From positions 1,302,001 through 1,366,000 of the forward strand of contig NZ_CP096205.1 of NCBI RefSeq assembly GCF_023195775.1: 64,000 bases of DNA, written 5' to 3'. Position 1 is the stretch's first letter. Each line of letters starts with the position of its first letter. The notes beneath the pieces were generated by a model, which was not told the DNA's origin, did not search any database, and saw only the letters and a list, made by a program, of their open reading frames with translations. Source of the DNA: Flavobacterium azooxidireducens. GTDB lineage: Bacteria > Bacteroidota > Bacteroidia > Flavobacteriales > Flavobacteriaceae. Of this stretch, positions 35,471-43,028 are shown piece after piece. A program made the position numbers and the translations under genes.

Positions 35471-36637
35471 TTATTTCTTTGTCTTAATCTCAAAATTATC
35501 CCACTTTTTATTTTTGTTTAAAAGTTGCTCATACTCACAAATATTCTCTTTATCAATCAAAACTCCGTTTACAGATAAAATTTTATCATTCAATTGAAAA
35601 GTTGAAAGGCCTTTTCTTTTGGTAATTATTCTCAGCTCATTGGTTGGATCGGCAAATACTTTGTAATCAAATTCAAAAGAACTTATGGTTGGCGAACTTA
35701 ACTGTATTGAATTTCTTTTGAAATAAACTTTTTGCAAATCATAATCCACAATCCAATTGAAATTTTTGATAAAAGCTGTACCAATGTTATTATAATCTCC
35801 TTCAAAAGTTGATGTTTTTAGATAAGCTGTTTCATACGTTTCATCGGCTATTTTAAAAGATGAATTCAATTTAATGAGATTATTGGCATTGTTGTGTTTT
35901 CCATTTGCCAAAGACAATAACGCCCCATCATATTCTGAAAACGGCAACTCACTTTTAATCTCTGATTTACTTGAGACTATTATAGGAAAACTTGAATTTC
36001 CGGTATCAAAAAGAAATGGTTCTTCTACACCATTTATGGTTAAATAAACCAAAAAATGACTATTGCTTTTTATAAACTTTGTTTTAACTTCCTTAAACCC
36101 CATTAGTTTTCTAGTTTCTAACTCACTTTTTTCTAGAAAAACTATTTTTTGTTCATCAAAATCGAATTGTAATAAGCCTCCATTAAAAAGTATAGGTAAA
36201 GGATAACTTCCAATTAATCCTTTTTTTGAATTTTCTCGACAATTTGAAGAGGAATGATGAAGTACACCCGTTGCATAGTTTTTGAAATCAAACATTTGTG
36301 ATTTCATGTTTACCGCAACCAAACTATTTTTAACGGCTGATCCGTCAGGTAATTTTGTTTTGCCAAAATTTACTTTTTGTTTGGAGGAGTAATTTGGTAT
36401 TAACAAAGTATCGAACAAGATGTTTTTTGTAGCACCTGTATCAAAAATAAGTTTTTCTTCCACCCCATTTTCAATAACTACATTAACATACATTTTATTT
36501 CCCTCTAATTCAAAAGGTTGCTCTTTGTTTGTTTTTAATACTTCTTCGTTGTTTATAATTTTATACACATTACAGGAAGATAAAAAAGTAATGGAAGTTA
36601 GCAATACTAGTGATATTTTGAATAATTTGTTTTTCAT
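35471..36637 (-). CDS. aspartyl protease-like lipoprotein (clan AA) with C-terminal PDZ-like region
   Basis: A 388-residue lipoprotein; the lipobox ends in FLSSC. Two retropepsin-type lobes each carry an active-site triad: KLIFDTGATKNI-like IFDTGATKNILFD near residue 65 and FLFDTGNSSFPIIV near residue 215. The C-terminal 50 residues (ITKRKGLSTFQLNDKILSVNG) resemble a PDZ domain. Bacteroidota have many exported aspartyl proteases with PDZ domains. Start is the ATG at 36637, since the longer frame begins before the signal peptide. Substrate unknown. Confidence 0.8.
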   Translation of the reverse strand: MKNKLFKISLVLLTSITFLSSCNVYKIINNEEVLKTNKEQPFELEGNKMYVNVVIENGVEEKLIFDTGATKNILFDTLLIPNYSSKQKVNFGKTKLPDGSAVKNSLVAVNMKSQMFDFKNYATGVLHHSSSNCRENSKKGLIGSYPLPILFNGGLLQFDFDEQKIVFLEKSELETRKLMGFKEVKTKFIKSNSHFLVYLTINGVEEPFLFDTGNSSFPIIVSSKSEIKSELPFSEYDGALLSLANGKHNNANNLIKLNSSFKIADETYETAYLKTSTFEGDYNNIGTAFIKNFNWIVDYDLQKVYFKRNSIQLSSPTISSFEFDYKVFADPTNELRIITKRKGLSTFQLNDKILSVNGVLIDKENICEYEQLLNKNKKWDNFEIKTKK

Positions 36638-36719
36638 GGTGAATAGATATTTTACATTTCGATTTAAATACAAAACTCTTTCATAAAGAGAGGGTTTTCT
36701 TAATAGTTTTTAAATGAGA

Positions 36720-36905
36720 TTATTTGTTTTTACTAGAAATAAAATATAAAACCCATCCAATTACAACACAAATTATAATAAAAATTGGTGTGATTGCAGG
36801 ATCATTTGGGTTTTTAATTCTTTCATACCAACCATCCCAAACTATTCCTATAATGAGAATGATTGTTAATAATGCTATACTAAATAAACTTTTTTTTGGT
36901 TTCAT
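36720..36905 (-). CDS. small two-helix membrane protein
   Basis: A 61-residue protein with two predicted transmembrane helices (about 8-25 and 38-56), separated by a short loop DGWYERIKNPNDPAITP. The positively charged start MKPKKS and the end SSKNK suggest both termini inside. No family recognised. Likely a real gene because it is in line with its neighbours and starts with ATG after A-rich DNA, but such a short frame cannot be proven here. Confidence 0.5.
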   Translation of the reverse strand: MKPKKSLFSIALLTIILIIGIVWDGWYERIKNPNDPAITPIFIIICVVIGWVLYFISSKNK

Positions 36906-36963
36906 ATGTATTTTACTGTTTATTTTCTAGTGTCTTTTCATTAACAGCGACCTTTAAAATTAT

Positions 36964-37517
36964 TCAGCAAACCGTTCTTTTAAAACATCCAAGCAAACAC
37001 AATACAATTTTATTGATATTCAATCTCTTAAAACCCTCAAATCTAATTTTATTAAGTTTATCTGTGTATGTTGATGTGTTTATAAAAACGGTGTAAGACT
37101 TTCTGTTTTCGATAAACTTCTCATCAAATCCAGATTGATTGATAAAGAACTCTACATAATTTTTCAAATCTACTTTTTTGTTGATTGAATATTCTTTGCT
37201 TTCTATGTTTTCTAAAAAAATTAGCGGCTCTTTTATACATTCATTTTTGTTTTCAGTAATATATTCAATCAAAAAGCCTTGCTGATTGAATATAAATAAA
37301 TCTGGAATTGTTGTTAAATTTAAAGAGTCTAGTTTTTTGAATCCGTCTAAATCTTTTATCAAAAGCAAATCATCCTCAGGAATAGAAATTCCCTTGTAAT
37401 AGTTTTTTACATCAGAAACATCCTTTTTTTCAACAGAAAAACTTCTTTTTGTTTGACATGATGTAAAAAAAAGAGGGATAACAAACCCTCTAATTTAAAA
37501 TTATAAATATAGTTCAC
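36964..37517 (-). pseudogene. small lipoprotein gene lacking an intact start, probable frameshift
   Basis: The reading frame is open from 37494 to 36964 and encodes PLFFTSCQTKRSFSVEKKD and about 160 further residues, including a classic lipobox (FTSC), but it has no ATG or GTG before the lipobox. In the neighbouring frame, a GTG at 37517 gives MNYIYNFKLEGLLSLFF; adding one T to the T-run of eight (plus 37464-37471) would fuse it to TSCQ and restore a complete lipoprotein. The same T-run is the tail of a GAGGG/CCCTC hairpin. The mature part has a thioredoxin-like TIPDLFIFNQQGFLIE segment. Confidence 0.5.
37464..37490 (-). terminator. hairpin plus T-run after the second thioredoxin gene
   Basis: On the minus strand GAGGG-TTTGTTAT-CCCTC is followed by eight T. 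It could end transcription 64 bases past the thioredoxin stop, yet it overlaps the start of the next lipoprotein frame. Confidence 0.6.
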
Positions 37518-37553
37518 TATTTTTTATTGATTAATTTCTTAAAAACACGTTTT

Positions 37554-38096
37554 CTAAAAGCCCTCAAAATCTTCAATTATACTTTTCAATTCATCATAAT
37601 TTACACTTCCAGTAATTTTTTTAACAACTTTACTTTTTTTAATAATGTAAGTTTCAGGCACCGTATAACTATCAATCCATTCGTCAGGTCTTTTTCCGTT
37701 TAAAGAATTTAATATCGCATTACGATAAGAAATGTTTTCAAAAGTTATATCATTCAAATACTTATTTTTATTTAAAAAATTAGACAATTTAAGCGAGTCT
37801 TTATCAACTGATAAAAAATAAAATTCAACATGGCTTTTCTCTTTTTGCAATTCTTGAAAAATTGGAAATTCTTCTATACAAGGTTTGCACCAAGTTGCCC
37901 AAGTATTTAAAATAACTAAGCTATCACTTGAAATTTTATTCTTATAAAAGTTTGATTTTTTAAAGTCAAATTTATTATTTCCAACAAAATCGTCTTGCCG
38001 TCCTATTCTAACATTTCCTATTTGGAAACCACAATTTTTTAAAAAAAGAACTATCAATAATAAAATAATTGATGTGTAAATAAATTTTTTTTTCAT
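37554..38096 (-). CDS. TlpA-type membrane-anchored thioredoxin, second copy
   Basis: A 180-residue protein with an N-terminal transmembrane anchor (about 5-22) and a thioredoxin-like domain with redox motif WCKPC in VILNTWATWCKPCIEEFPIF and the cis-proline segment YTVPETYIIKKSKVVKKITG. The cysteine at the end of the anchor (LKNC) does not fit a lipobox. It shares the pattern FLSVDKDSLKL with the copy at 30232 (FLSFSKDKDTL), so the two are distant paralogues. It follows the Cys-rich secreted protein by 51 bases, with a hairpin between. Confidence 0.86.
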   Translation of the reverse strand: MKKKFIYTSIILLLIVLFLKNCGFQIGNVRIGRQDDFVGNNKFDFKKSNFYKNKISSDSLVILNTWATWCKPCIEEFPIFQELQKEKSHVEFYFLSVDKDSLKLSNFLNKNKYLNDITFENISYRNAILNSLNGKRPDEWIDSYTVPETYIIKKSKVVKKITGSVNYDELKSIIEDFEGF

Positions 38097-38112
38097 ATTT
38101 ATTAGGATTTAA

Positions 38113-38138
38113 AAACTGCCTTTTAAAAAAGGCAGTTT
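38113..38138 (-). terminator. hairpin between the Cys-rich protein and the thioredoxin genes
   Basis: AAACTGCCTTTT and AAAAGGCAGTTT form a 12-base-pair stem with a tight loop, followed on the minus strand by T-rich sequence. It may act as a partial terminator that lowers expression of the downstream genes. Confidence 0.7.
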
Positions 38139-38147
38139 GTTTTTAAT

Positions 38148-38918
38148 TTATTTAGTAATTTGAAAATTCAAATAAATTTTTCCATTACTATTAACTTTAT
38201 ATTTACCTTTTCTTAACTTATAAGAAATGCCTTGTTCTTTAATTTCAACATCCTCTTTAATTTCAAATTCACTTACATCATCAATTTTAGCTAATTCTTT
38301 CTCGCTCAAATTCAAATCTACTTCAACTAAAGTATCTCCTGTAGAATTGTTTGATGTTCTAGCACTAGTTAGATATGCAAAACATAAAGTTACAGTTGAG
38401 CTATATGGATGTCCAAAAAACTCACCTTTTATAACTCTTGTAACACAAACTACTGCAATTCTAGCTTGTGTTTGTGGTGGTGTTATCATTAATTTATTTC
38501 CATCAATAACTGAATATGTTCCTTTTGGAATTGTTACATACTCACCTTTGTTAAGTGTTGGTAATAAAAAATCTTGTGTTACTTGCAATTCTTTTTCTTT
38601 TATTTTTTCTTCAAAAATAATTTCAACTTCTTCTATTTGTCCATTTATTGAATTTGTCATATTATGAACAGAACCATAATAGCAAGTGGTTTGAGACCAA
38701 ATTTGAACAGAAAAAGGACCAAGACCACAACACGATGTTGTTATACAAAATAATTTTGTACGAATATTATTTTTACTTAATTCAAAATTTTCTAATTCGT
38801 TGTAAGCAAAGAGCTCAGATTTATTATTTTCTAATTGAACTTCCTTTGTGAAATCTTGAGCATTCCCAACAAAACTAAACATAACCATAGCAATTAAGCC
38901 AAATACTAATTTTTTCAT
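38148..38918 (-). CDS. secreted Cys-rich protein with two copies of the shared beta domain
   Basis: A 256-residue protein with a signal peptide ending FVGNAQ. After a short region comes a cysteine cluster, LFCITTSCCGLGPFSV followed by TTCYYG. Two copies of the shared small domain follow: one with EYVTIPKGTYSVIDGNKLMI near the middle and one at the end with YKLRKGKYKVNSNGKIYLNF, both comparable to 33710 and 34033. Between them lies a hydrophobic Cys-containing stretch (IAVVCVTRVIKG, TVTLCFAYL). First gene after operator site 4, followed by a thioredoxin gene. No known family recognised. Confidence 0.7.
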   Translation of the reverse strand: MKKLVFGLIAMVMFSFVGNAQDFTKEVQLENNKSELFAYNELENFELSKNNIRTKLFCITTSCCGLGPFSVQIWSQTTCYYGSVHNMTNSINGQIEEVEIIFEEKIKEKELQVTQDFLLPTLNKGEYVTIPKGTYSVIDGNKLMITPPQTQARIAVVCVTRVIKGEFFGHPYSSTVTLCFAYLTSARTSNNSTGDTLVEVDLNLSEKELAKIDDVSEFEIKEDVEIKEQGISYKLRKGKYKVNSNGKIYLNFQITK

Positions 38919-38992
38919 GATAAATAATTTTTAAAATTTATTAATTAATTGTTTTTTTAAACATCAAATAATTCTGCAGTAATTTGATGTGG

Positions 38993-39048
38993 TAAAATTA
39001 CAATCATGAAAAAAAAGGGTATTACACTAAAAGTGTAAAAAATGTTAA
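38993..39048 (-). promoter_or_regulatory. operator-promoter site 4
   Basis: The operator at 39021-39048 matches sites 1-3 at 27 of 28 positions. The -7 box TAATTTTA (38993-39000) is again 20 bases away. It lies in the gap between the response regulator stop and the Cys-rich protein start, and points to the latter. Confidence 0.75.
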
Positions 39049-39067
39049 AACCAAAAAAAGTAAGAAC

Positions 39068-39727
39068 TTAAATTAAATTTAGCCTACGGCATTCCAACAA
39101 CAAATCTTCGTCGTTGCCTTTTTCTATGCCCAATAAATCTTTGATTTTACTTTTTCTTTTTTTAATCGTGTCTTGCGAGAGATTTAGTTTTTCTGCAATG
39201 GTTTTAATTTGATAACCTTCTGCAATTAGCTGGATAATCTTTCTGTCTATAGAATCCAAAAGTCCATGGCTGAGGAGCTTTTCTTTGAGATTATTAATAA
39301 CTGTTTCGCTATAATAATTTTCGCCCTTTTGAATAACTTCAATGGCCTTGTTCAAGTCTTGTGGTTTAAAATCACTTTTTACTAAAAGTCCTTCGGGTTG
39401 GACTTTTTTGATTAATTCAAACAATCGGATGCCGTCATAGTGAGAAGTTAATACCATTATTTTAGTAGAAGGATGATGTTTTCTAACCAACAAAGCTACA
39501 TCTTCGCCCGAATACAATTGTTGAGCCTCAAAAACCGGAACACTATAATCAAGAAATGCAAAATCAAACGTGCCAAATTTTTCAGGTTGAGTTATGATGT
39601 TATAGGCTTGTTCACATGAATGAGCGTCTGTAGTTTCAAGAACAAAGTTCTGGTTCATGCTCAATATTGCTTTGTATCCCTCCAACATCGCTTGATGGTC
39701 ATCGAGCATGAATAGTCTGACTTTCAT
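39068..39727 (-). CDS. LuxR/NarL-type response regulator
   Basis: A 219-residue response regulator. The receiver domain (about 1-125) has the acidic pair in FMLDDHQAM, the phospho-acceptor aspartate in FAFLDYSVP and the switch lysine in EGLLVKSDF. The DNA-binding LuxR-type helix-turn-helix is at about 155-205 (IDRKIIQLIAEGYQIKTIAEKL, then LSQDTIKKRKSKIKDLL). It lies 30 bases after the kinase gene. Adjacency and the palindromic operators upstream of its own operon make it the best candidate for the protein that binds the five sites. Confidence 0.92.
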   Translation of the reverse strand: MKVRLFMLDDHQAMLEGYKAILSMNQNFVLETTDAHSCEQAYNIITQPEKFGTFDFAFLDYSVPVFEAQQLYSGEDVALLVRKHHPSTKIMVLTSHYDGIRLFELIKKVQPEGLLVKSDFKPQDLNKAIEVIQKGENYYSETVINNLKEKLLSHGLLDSIDRKIIQLIAEGYQIKTIAEKLNLSQDTIKKRKSKIKDLLGIEKGNDEDLLLECRRLNLI

Positions 39728-39757
39728 AAAAAATTGGTTTGTTGTGAAAGTAAAAAT

Positions 39758-41797
39758 TTAAATCGGAATTAACAAAATTATTTTTACACCTTTTCCTGGT
39801 TTTGAGTCAATTGAAAATTGTCCATTTAACAAATTCACTCTTGTTTGCATATTCTTTAGTCCAATTCCGGTTCGTTTTATCGAAGTATCAAAACCTTTGC
39901 CGTCGTCTATAATTTCAAGATTCAACTGGTTTTCTTTGTGAAACATGGTGACAGTCACTTTTTTAGCCTCAGCATATTTTTCTATATTTTGCAAGGCTTC
40001 CTGAAGTATTCTGTATAGGTTAATTTTTAGTGACGTATCCATTAAATTCCATGGGATGTCGTCGCTAATTTGTAAATCAAAATGCAGACGGGCATGATGT
40101 TCTATTTCCTGAAATAATTGATTGATTACCGAAACAAAGTTGCTGTTTTCATTAAAAACATTTGAGTTAAGTTCGTGAGAAATAGATCGAATTTCTTTTT
40201 CCACGGCTTGAATTCCATCAAGTTGAGCTAAAAATTGATCCGTTTTTTCACTGTTTTCCGTCATAATTAATGGAAATAAGTTCATTCTTACGGCAGTTAA
40301 TCGTCCCATTACACCATCGTGCAATTCCATTGAAACGCGTTGCTTTTCCAAACGCTTTCCTTTTTCAATTTGTTGTTGTTGGTCTAACATTAATTGATAG
40401 ACTTCTTCGTTGGCTTTTTGATTTTCTTGAATTAATAACAATTCTTTGTTTTTGATTCTTTGTTTATGAATTTTAAACCATAGAAAAAACACTAAAAGAA
40501 GTAAGGTACTAAAGCCAAAAATAATCCAAAATCTTCGCACAAGCAATTGGTTTTTGGCTTCTACTTCATTTTTTTGTGTGGCTAGTTCATCGGTTTCAAA
40601 TTCAATTCTGGCAAATTTATCTCTTGACAATCGTTCTACGGTTTGTAAACTATCGGCTAATTCAATTCTTCTTTCCAAATAGTCTTTGGCATTCTGAGGT
40701 TCTATTTTAGCCAACAAATCCAAGGCCGCCAATTCATCATCAAAAAACTGGGTTTGATGCCCCATTTGTTTAGCCGCTAACGCATGCGTTTTCGCTTTTT
40801 CAAATTCTTTTAGATCAAAATAATATTCGGCCAAATGAGCATTATTAACCATTTGAATGGGAATATTATCAATACTATCGCCTATTTTCAAGAGGTTCTG
40901 AAATTCTTTCCATTGGGTTTTATCGCCTAATTTGTATTTCGAATAGGCTAAGTTTTGCTTTAAATAGCAGTAAATAATAGGATCAGTTTTTTTATAGTCA
41001 TCAAACTTGAATGCCTCTTGAATTAATTCAATTGCTTTTTTAAATTCATTTTGTTTGATGTAAACTTTTGCAATATAATTGTAGGGTTGAGCTTTTAAAT
41101 ATAAGTAGTCATGTTCATTAGTAAGGTAATATGAAGCTTCTATAGCTTTTTCAAAATAATGAATTGCTTTGTTATAATTGTTTAATCCAAATTGTGAATT
41201 TCCTAAAGTTAAGTAATTGTTATATAAAATATCATAAAACTCATTCTTTTTTGCAATATCCAAAGCTCTTATTGAATAAACTTCTGACAAAACATAATCT
41301 CTTTTGTTTAATAAAATAATTGCTTTTATATTTAAAACTTTAGCATAGATCCATGAACTATTTAAATTTACAGCTCGTTTTTCTGCTTTGTTAAAAAAAT
41401 AATAAGCACTGTCATATTTAGTTTTATTGTAGTAATAATTTCCTAAATTATAATTACCAATTGCAATATATTTGTTGTTGTTTATGTTTTCTGCTTTTTC
41501 AATTAAGTCATAATAAATAGAATTACATTTTTCTAAATTACCCTCTAGCTCATAAAAATAAGCTAGTTTGTGATATTGTTTTAAAAGAATAGTATCAATA
41601 TCTTTTTGATTTTGTATTGTAACTTCAATTGAATTTGCAATTTTTAATTTTTGTTTTGGATCAATTCTATCATTTTCTAATAGAGAAAACAAACTATCCG
41701 TTTGATTTTTATCATAATAACTAAAAGTATCTTTTTTTTGGTTGCAACCAATCAAAAAGATACTTCCAATTAAAATAGAAAAAAGATGCCTTTTCAA
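39758..41797 (-). CDS. TPR-containing sensor histidine kinase with lipoprotein-type signal
   Basis: A 679-residue kinase. The N-terminus ends in IFLIGC, a lipobox, and about 380 residues of TPR repeats follow (for example YNLGNYYYNKTKYDSAYYFFNKAEK and TLGNSQFGLNNYNKAIHYFEKAIE). One transmembrane helix, FWIIFGFSTLLLLVFFLWF, separates them from a coiled coil, a HisKA_3 domain with the H-box RVSMELHDGVMGRLTAVRM and a HATPase with LQEALQNIEKYA, IIDDGKGFD and GIGLKNMQTRVN. This NarX-like layout pairs with the LuxR-type regulator next door. The TPR region probably senses exported proteins or peptides. Confidence 0.93.
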   Translation of the reverse strand: MKRHLFSILIGSIFLIGCNQKKDTFSYYDKNQTDSLFSLLENDRIDPKQKLKIANSIEVTIQNQKDIDTILLKQYHKLAYFYELEGNLEKCNSIYYDLIEKAENINNNKYIAIGNYNLGNYYYNKTKYDSAYYFFNKAEKRAVNLNSSWIYAKVLNIKAIILLNKRDYVLSEVYSIRALDIAKKNEFYDILYNNYLTLGNSQFGLNNYNKAIHYFEKAIEASYYLTNEHDYLYLKAQPYNYIAKVYIKQNEFKKAIELIQEAFKFDDYKKTDPIIYCYLKQNLAYSKYKLGDKTQWKEFQNLLKIGDSIDNIPIQMVNNAHLAEYYFDLKEFEKAKTHALAAKQMGHQTQFFDDELAALDLLAKIEPQNAKDYLERRIELADSLQTVERLSRDKFARIEFETDELATQKNEVEAKNQLLVRRFWIIFGFSTLLLLVFFLWFKIHKQRIKNKELLLIQENQKANEEVYQLMLDQQQQIEKGKRLEKQRVSMELHDGVMGRLTAVRMNLFPLIMTENSEKTDQFLAQLDGIQAVEKEIRSISHELNSNVFNENSNFVSVINQLFQEIEHHARLHFDLQISDDIPWNLMDTSLKINLYRILQEALQNIEKYAEAKKVTVTMFHKENQLNLEIIDDGKGFDTSIKRTGIGLKNMQTRVNLLNGQFSIDSKPGKGVKIILLIPI

Positions 41798-41830
41798 AAA
41801 ATAGTTTTTTTCAAAAATACGAAATTAACT

Positions 41831-42037
41831 TTATGGTTTTATACTTCCATCTTTTATTGGTTGGTTCTCCTCATCATTAGCCAAAACCTCCACCTCTTCC
41901 GCAATAGAATTATAAATCAATTCATCTGATTCATCGGTGGTACAAGAAACAAAAAAAGAGAAAAAACTAACAAACAATAACGAAAAGAAAACAGTTTTTA
42001 AATTATGTAGTGGTGCATTTTTACTAATTGATTTCAT
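41831..42037 (-). CDS. small lipoprotein heading the two-component operon
   Basis: A 68-residue protein from the ATG at 42037 with a signal peptide ending in the lipobox FVSC and a short acidic mature part (TTDESDELIYNSIAEEVEV, then NQPIKDGSIKP). Nothing similar is recognised. It lies 33 bases before the sensor kinase and is the first gene after operator site 5, so it may be a small ligand or modulator of the kinase. Its size makes gene status uncertain, but the signal peptide and position support it. Confidence 0.65.
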   Translation of the reverse strand: MKSISKNAPLHNLKTVFFSLLFVSFFSFFVSCTTDESDELIYNSIAEEVEVLANDEENQPIKDGSIKP

Positions 42038-42151
42038 GATATTACATTTTAAATTTGACAAAAGATTTTGTTGCAAAACCATTGAATAACAATAGCTTGC
42101 TGGTTTTTTTAAAAAAATTCGGGAATTCCTTGTACTTGTAATATTACGGTG

Positions 42152-42207
42152 TAAAACTATTTCTATTTAACAGTTTGGTTTTCCCCAAAAAGTGTAGGAA
42201 ATGTTAA
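42152..42207 (-). promoter_or_regulatory. operator-promoter site 5, in front of the two-component operon
   Basis: The operator at 42180-42207 matches the consensus at 23 of 28 positions; the half nearest the promoter is degenerate (CCCC instead of ACAC), while the distal TTAACA and ACACTTTT half is intact. The -7 box TAGTTTTA (42152-42159) is exactly 20 bases away. On the other strand, TACATTTG at 42216-42223 could be the -7 box of the phosphoesterase gene, whose -33 region would overlap this operator. Confidence 0.65.
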
Positions 42208-42246
42208 AATTTAATTACATTTGTAAAAAAACCATTTCCTTTAACA

Positions 42247-42978
42247 ATGACTAAAACATTTGTAATCGGTGACATTCACGGAGGTCTTCGAGCTTTACAT
42301 CAAGTACTCGAAAGAAGCCAAGCCACAAAAAATGATACATTAATTTTCTTAGGTGATTATGTTGATGGGTGGAGTGAATCGCCTCAAGTAATCAATTTTA
42401 TAATCGAATTAAGCAAAAAACAACCTTGTGTTTTTATCAGAGGAAATCACGATGAATTGCTTCTAAATTATTTAAAAACAAACGATTATAATCAAGAATG
42501 GTTTAAGCACGGCGGTCAATCAACCATTGATGCGTATGAAAAAGTTTCGCATGCAACTCGGTTAGAACACATCGATTTTTTAGAAAATCAGTTAAAAGAC
42601 TATTATCTAGACGAACAAAATAGATTGTTCATTCATGCCGGTTTTACGAATGTGAATGGGATAGCTTTTGAGTATTTTCCAAAACTATTTTATTGGGATA
42701 GAACATTGTGGGAAACCGCTCTTTCATTAAATCCAATGCTCACTAAAGAAAATCCTTATTATCCGAAAAGGTTCACTTTATACAACGAGATTTATTTGGG
42801 ACATACACCAACCACTCGCATAAACGAAACCATTCCAATAAACAAAGCCTGTGTTTGGAATATTGATACTGGTGCTGCTTTTCATGGCCCACTTACCATT
42901 TTTAATGTTAATTCTAAGGAATACTGGCAAAGCGAGCCCTTGCCACAACTTTATCCAAACGAAAAAGGTAGAAATTAG
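42247..42978 (+). CDS. PP1/ApaH-type metallophosphoesterase (serine/threonine phosphatase family)
   Basis: A 243-residue calcineurin-like phosphoesterase. The metal-binding motifs are present in order: GDIHGGLRAL (GDxHG, near 8-17), LGDYVDGWSES (GDxxDR-like, with G instead of R) and RGNHDELLLNY (GNHE/D), then LFIHAGFTN and IYLGHTPTTR, followed by WNIDTGAAFHGPL. Such enzymes hydrolyse phosphoproteins or dinucleotide phosphates. Divergent from the two-component operon; its start is 24 bases after a TACATTTG box. Confidence 0.92.
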   Translation: MTKTFVIGDIHGGLRALHQVLERSQATKNDTLIFLGDYVDGWSESPQVINFIIELSKKQPCVFIRGNHDELLLNYLKTNDYNQEWFKHGGQSTIDAYEKVSHATRLEHIDFLENQLKDYYLDEQNRLFIHAGFTNVNGIAFEYFPKLFYWDRTLWETALSLNPMLTKENPYYPKRFTLYNEIYLGHTPTTRINETIPINKACVWNIDTGAAFHGPLTIFNVNSKEYWQSEPLPQLYPNEKGRN

Positions 42979-43028
42979 TAGTTTAATGTTAAAACAGAAT
43001 TGTTTATATTTGTGAAAATTTTTTAACG

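Noticed and set aside
30232..42082. The accessory block considered as a prophage or integrative element
   Set aside because: No integrase, transposase, phage structural gene, tRNA target or flanking direct repeat was seen.
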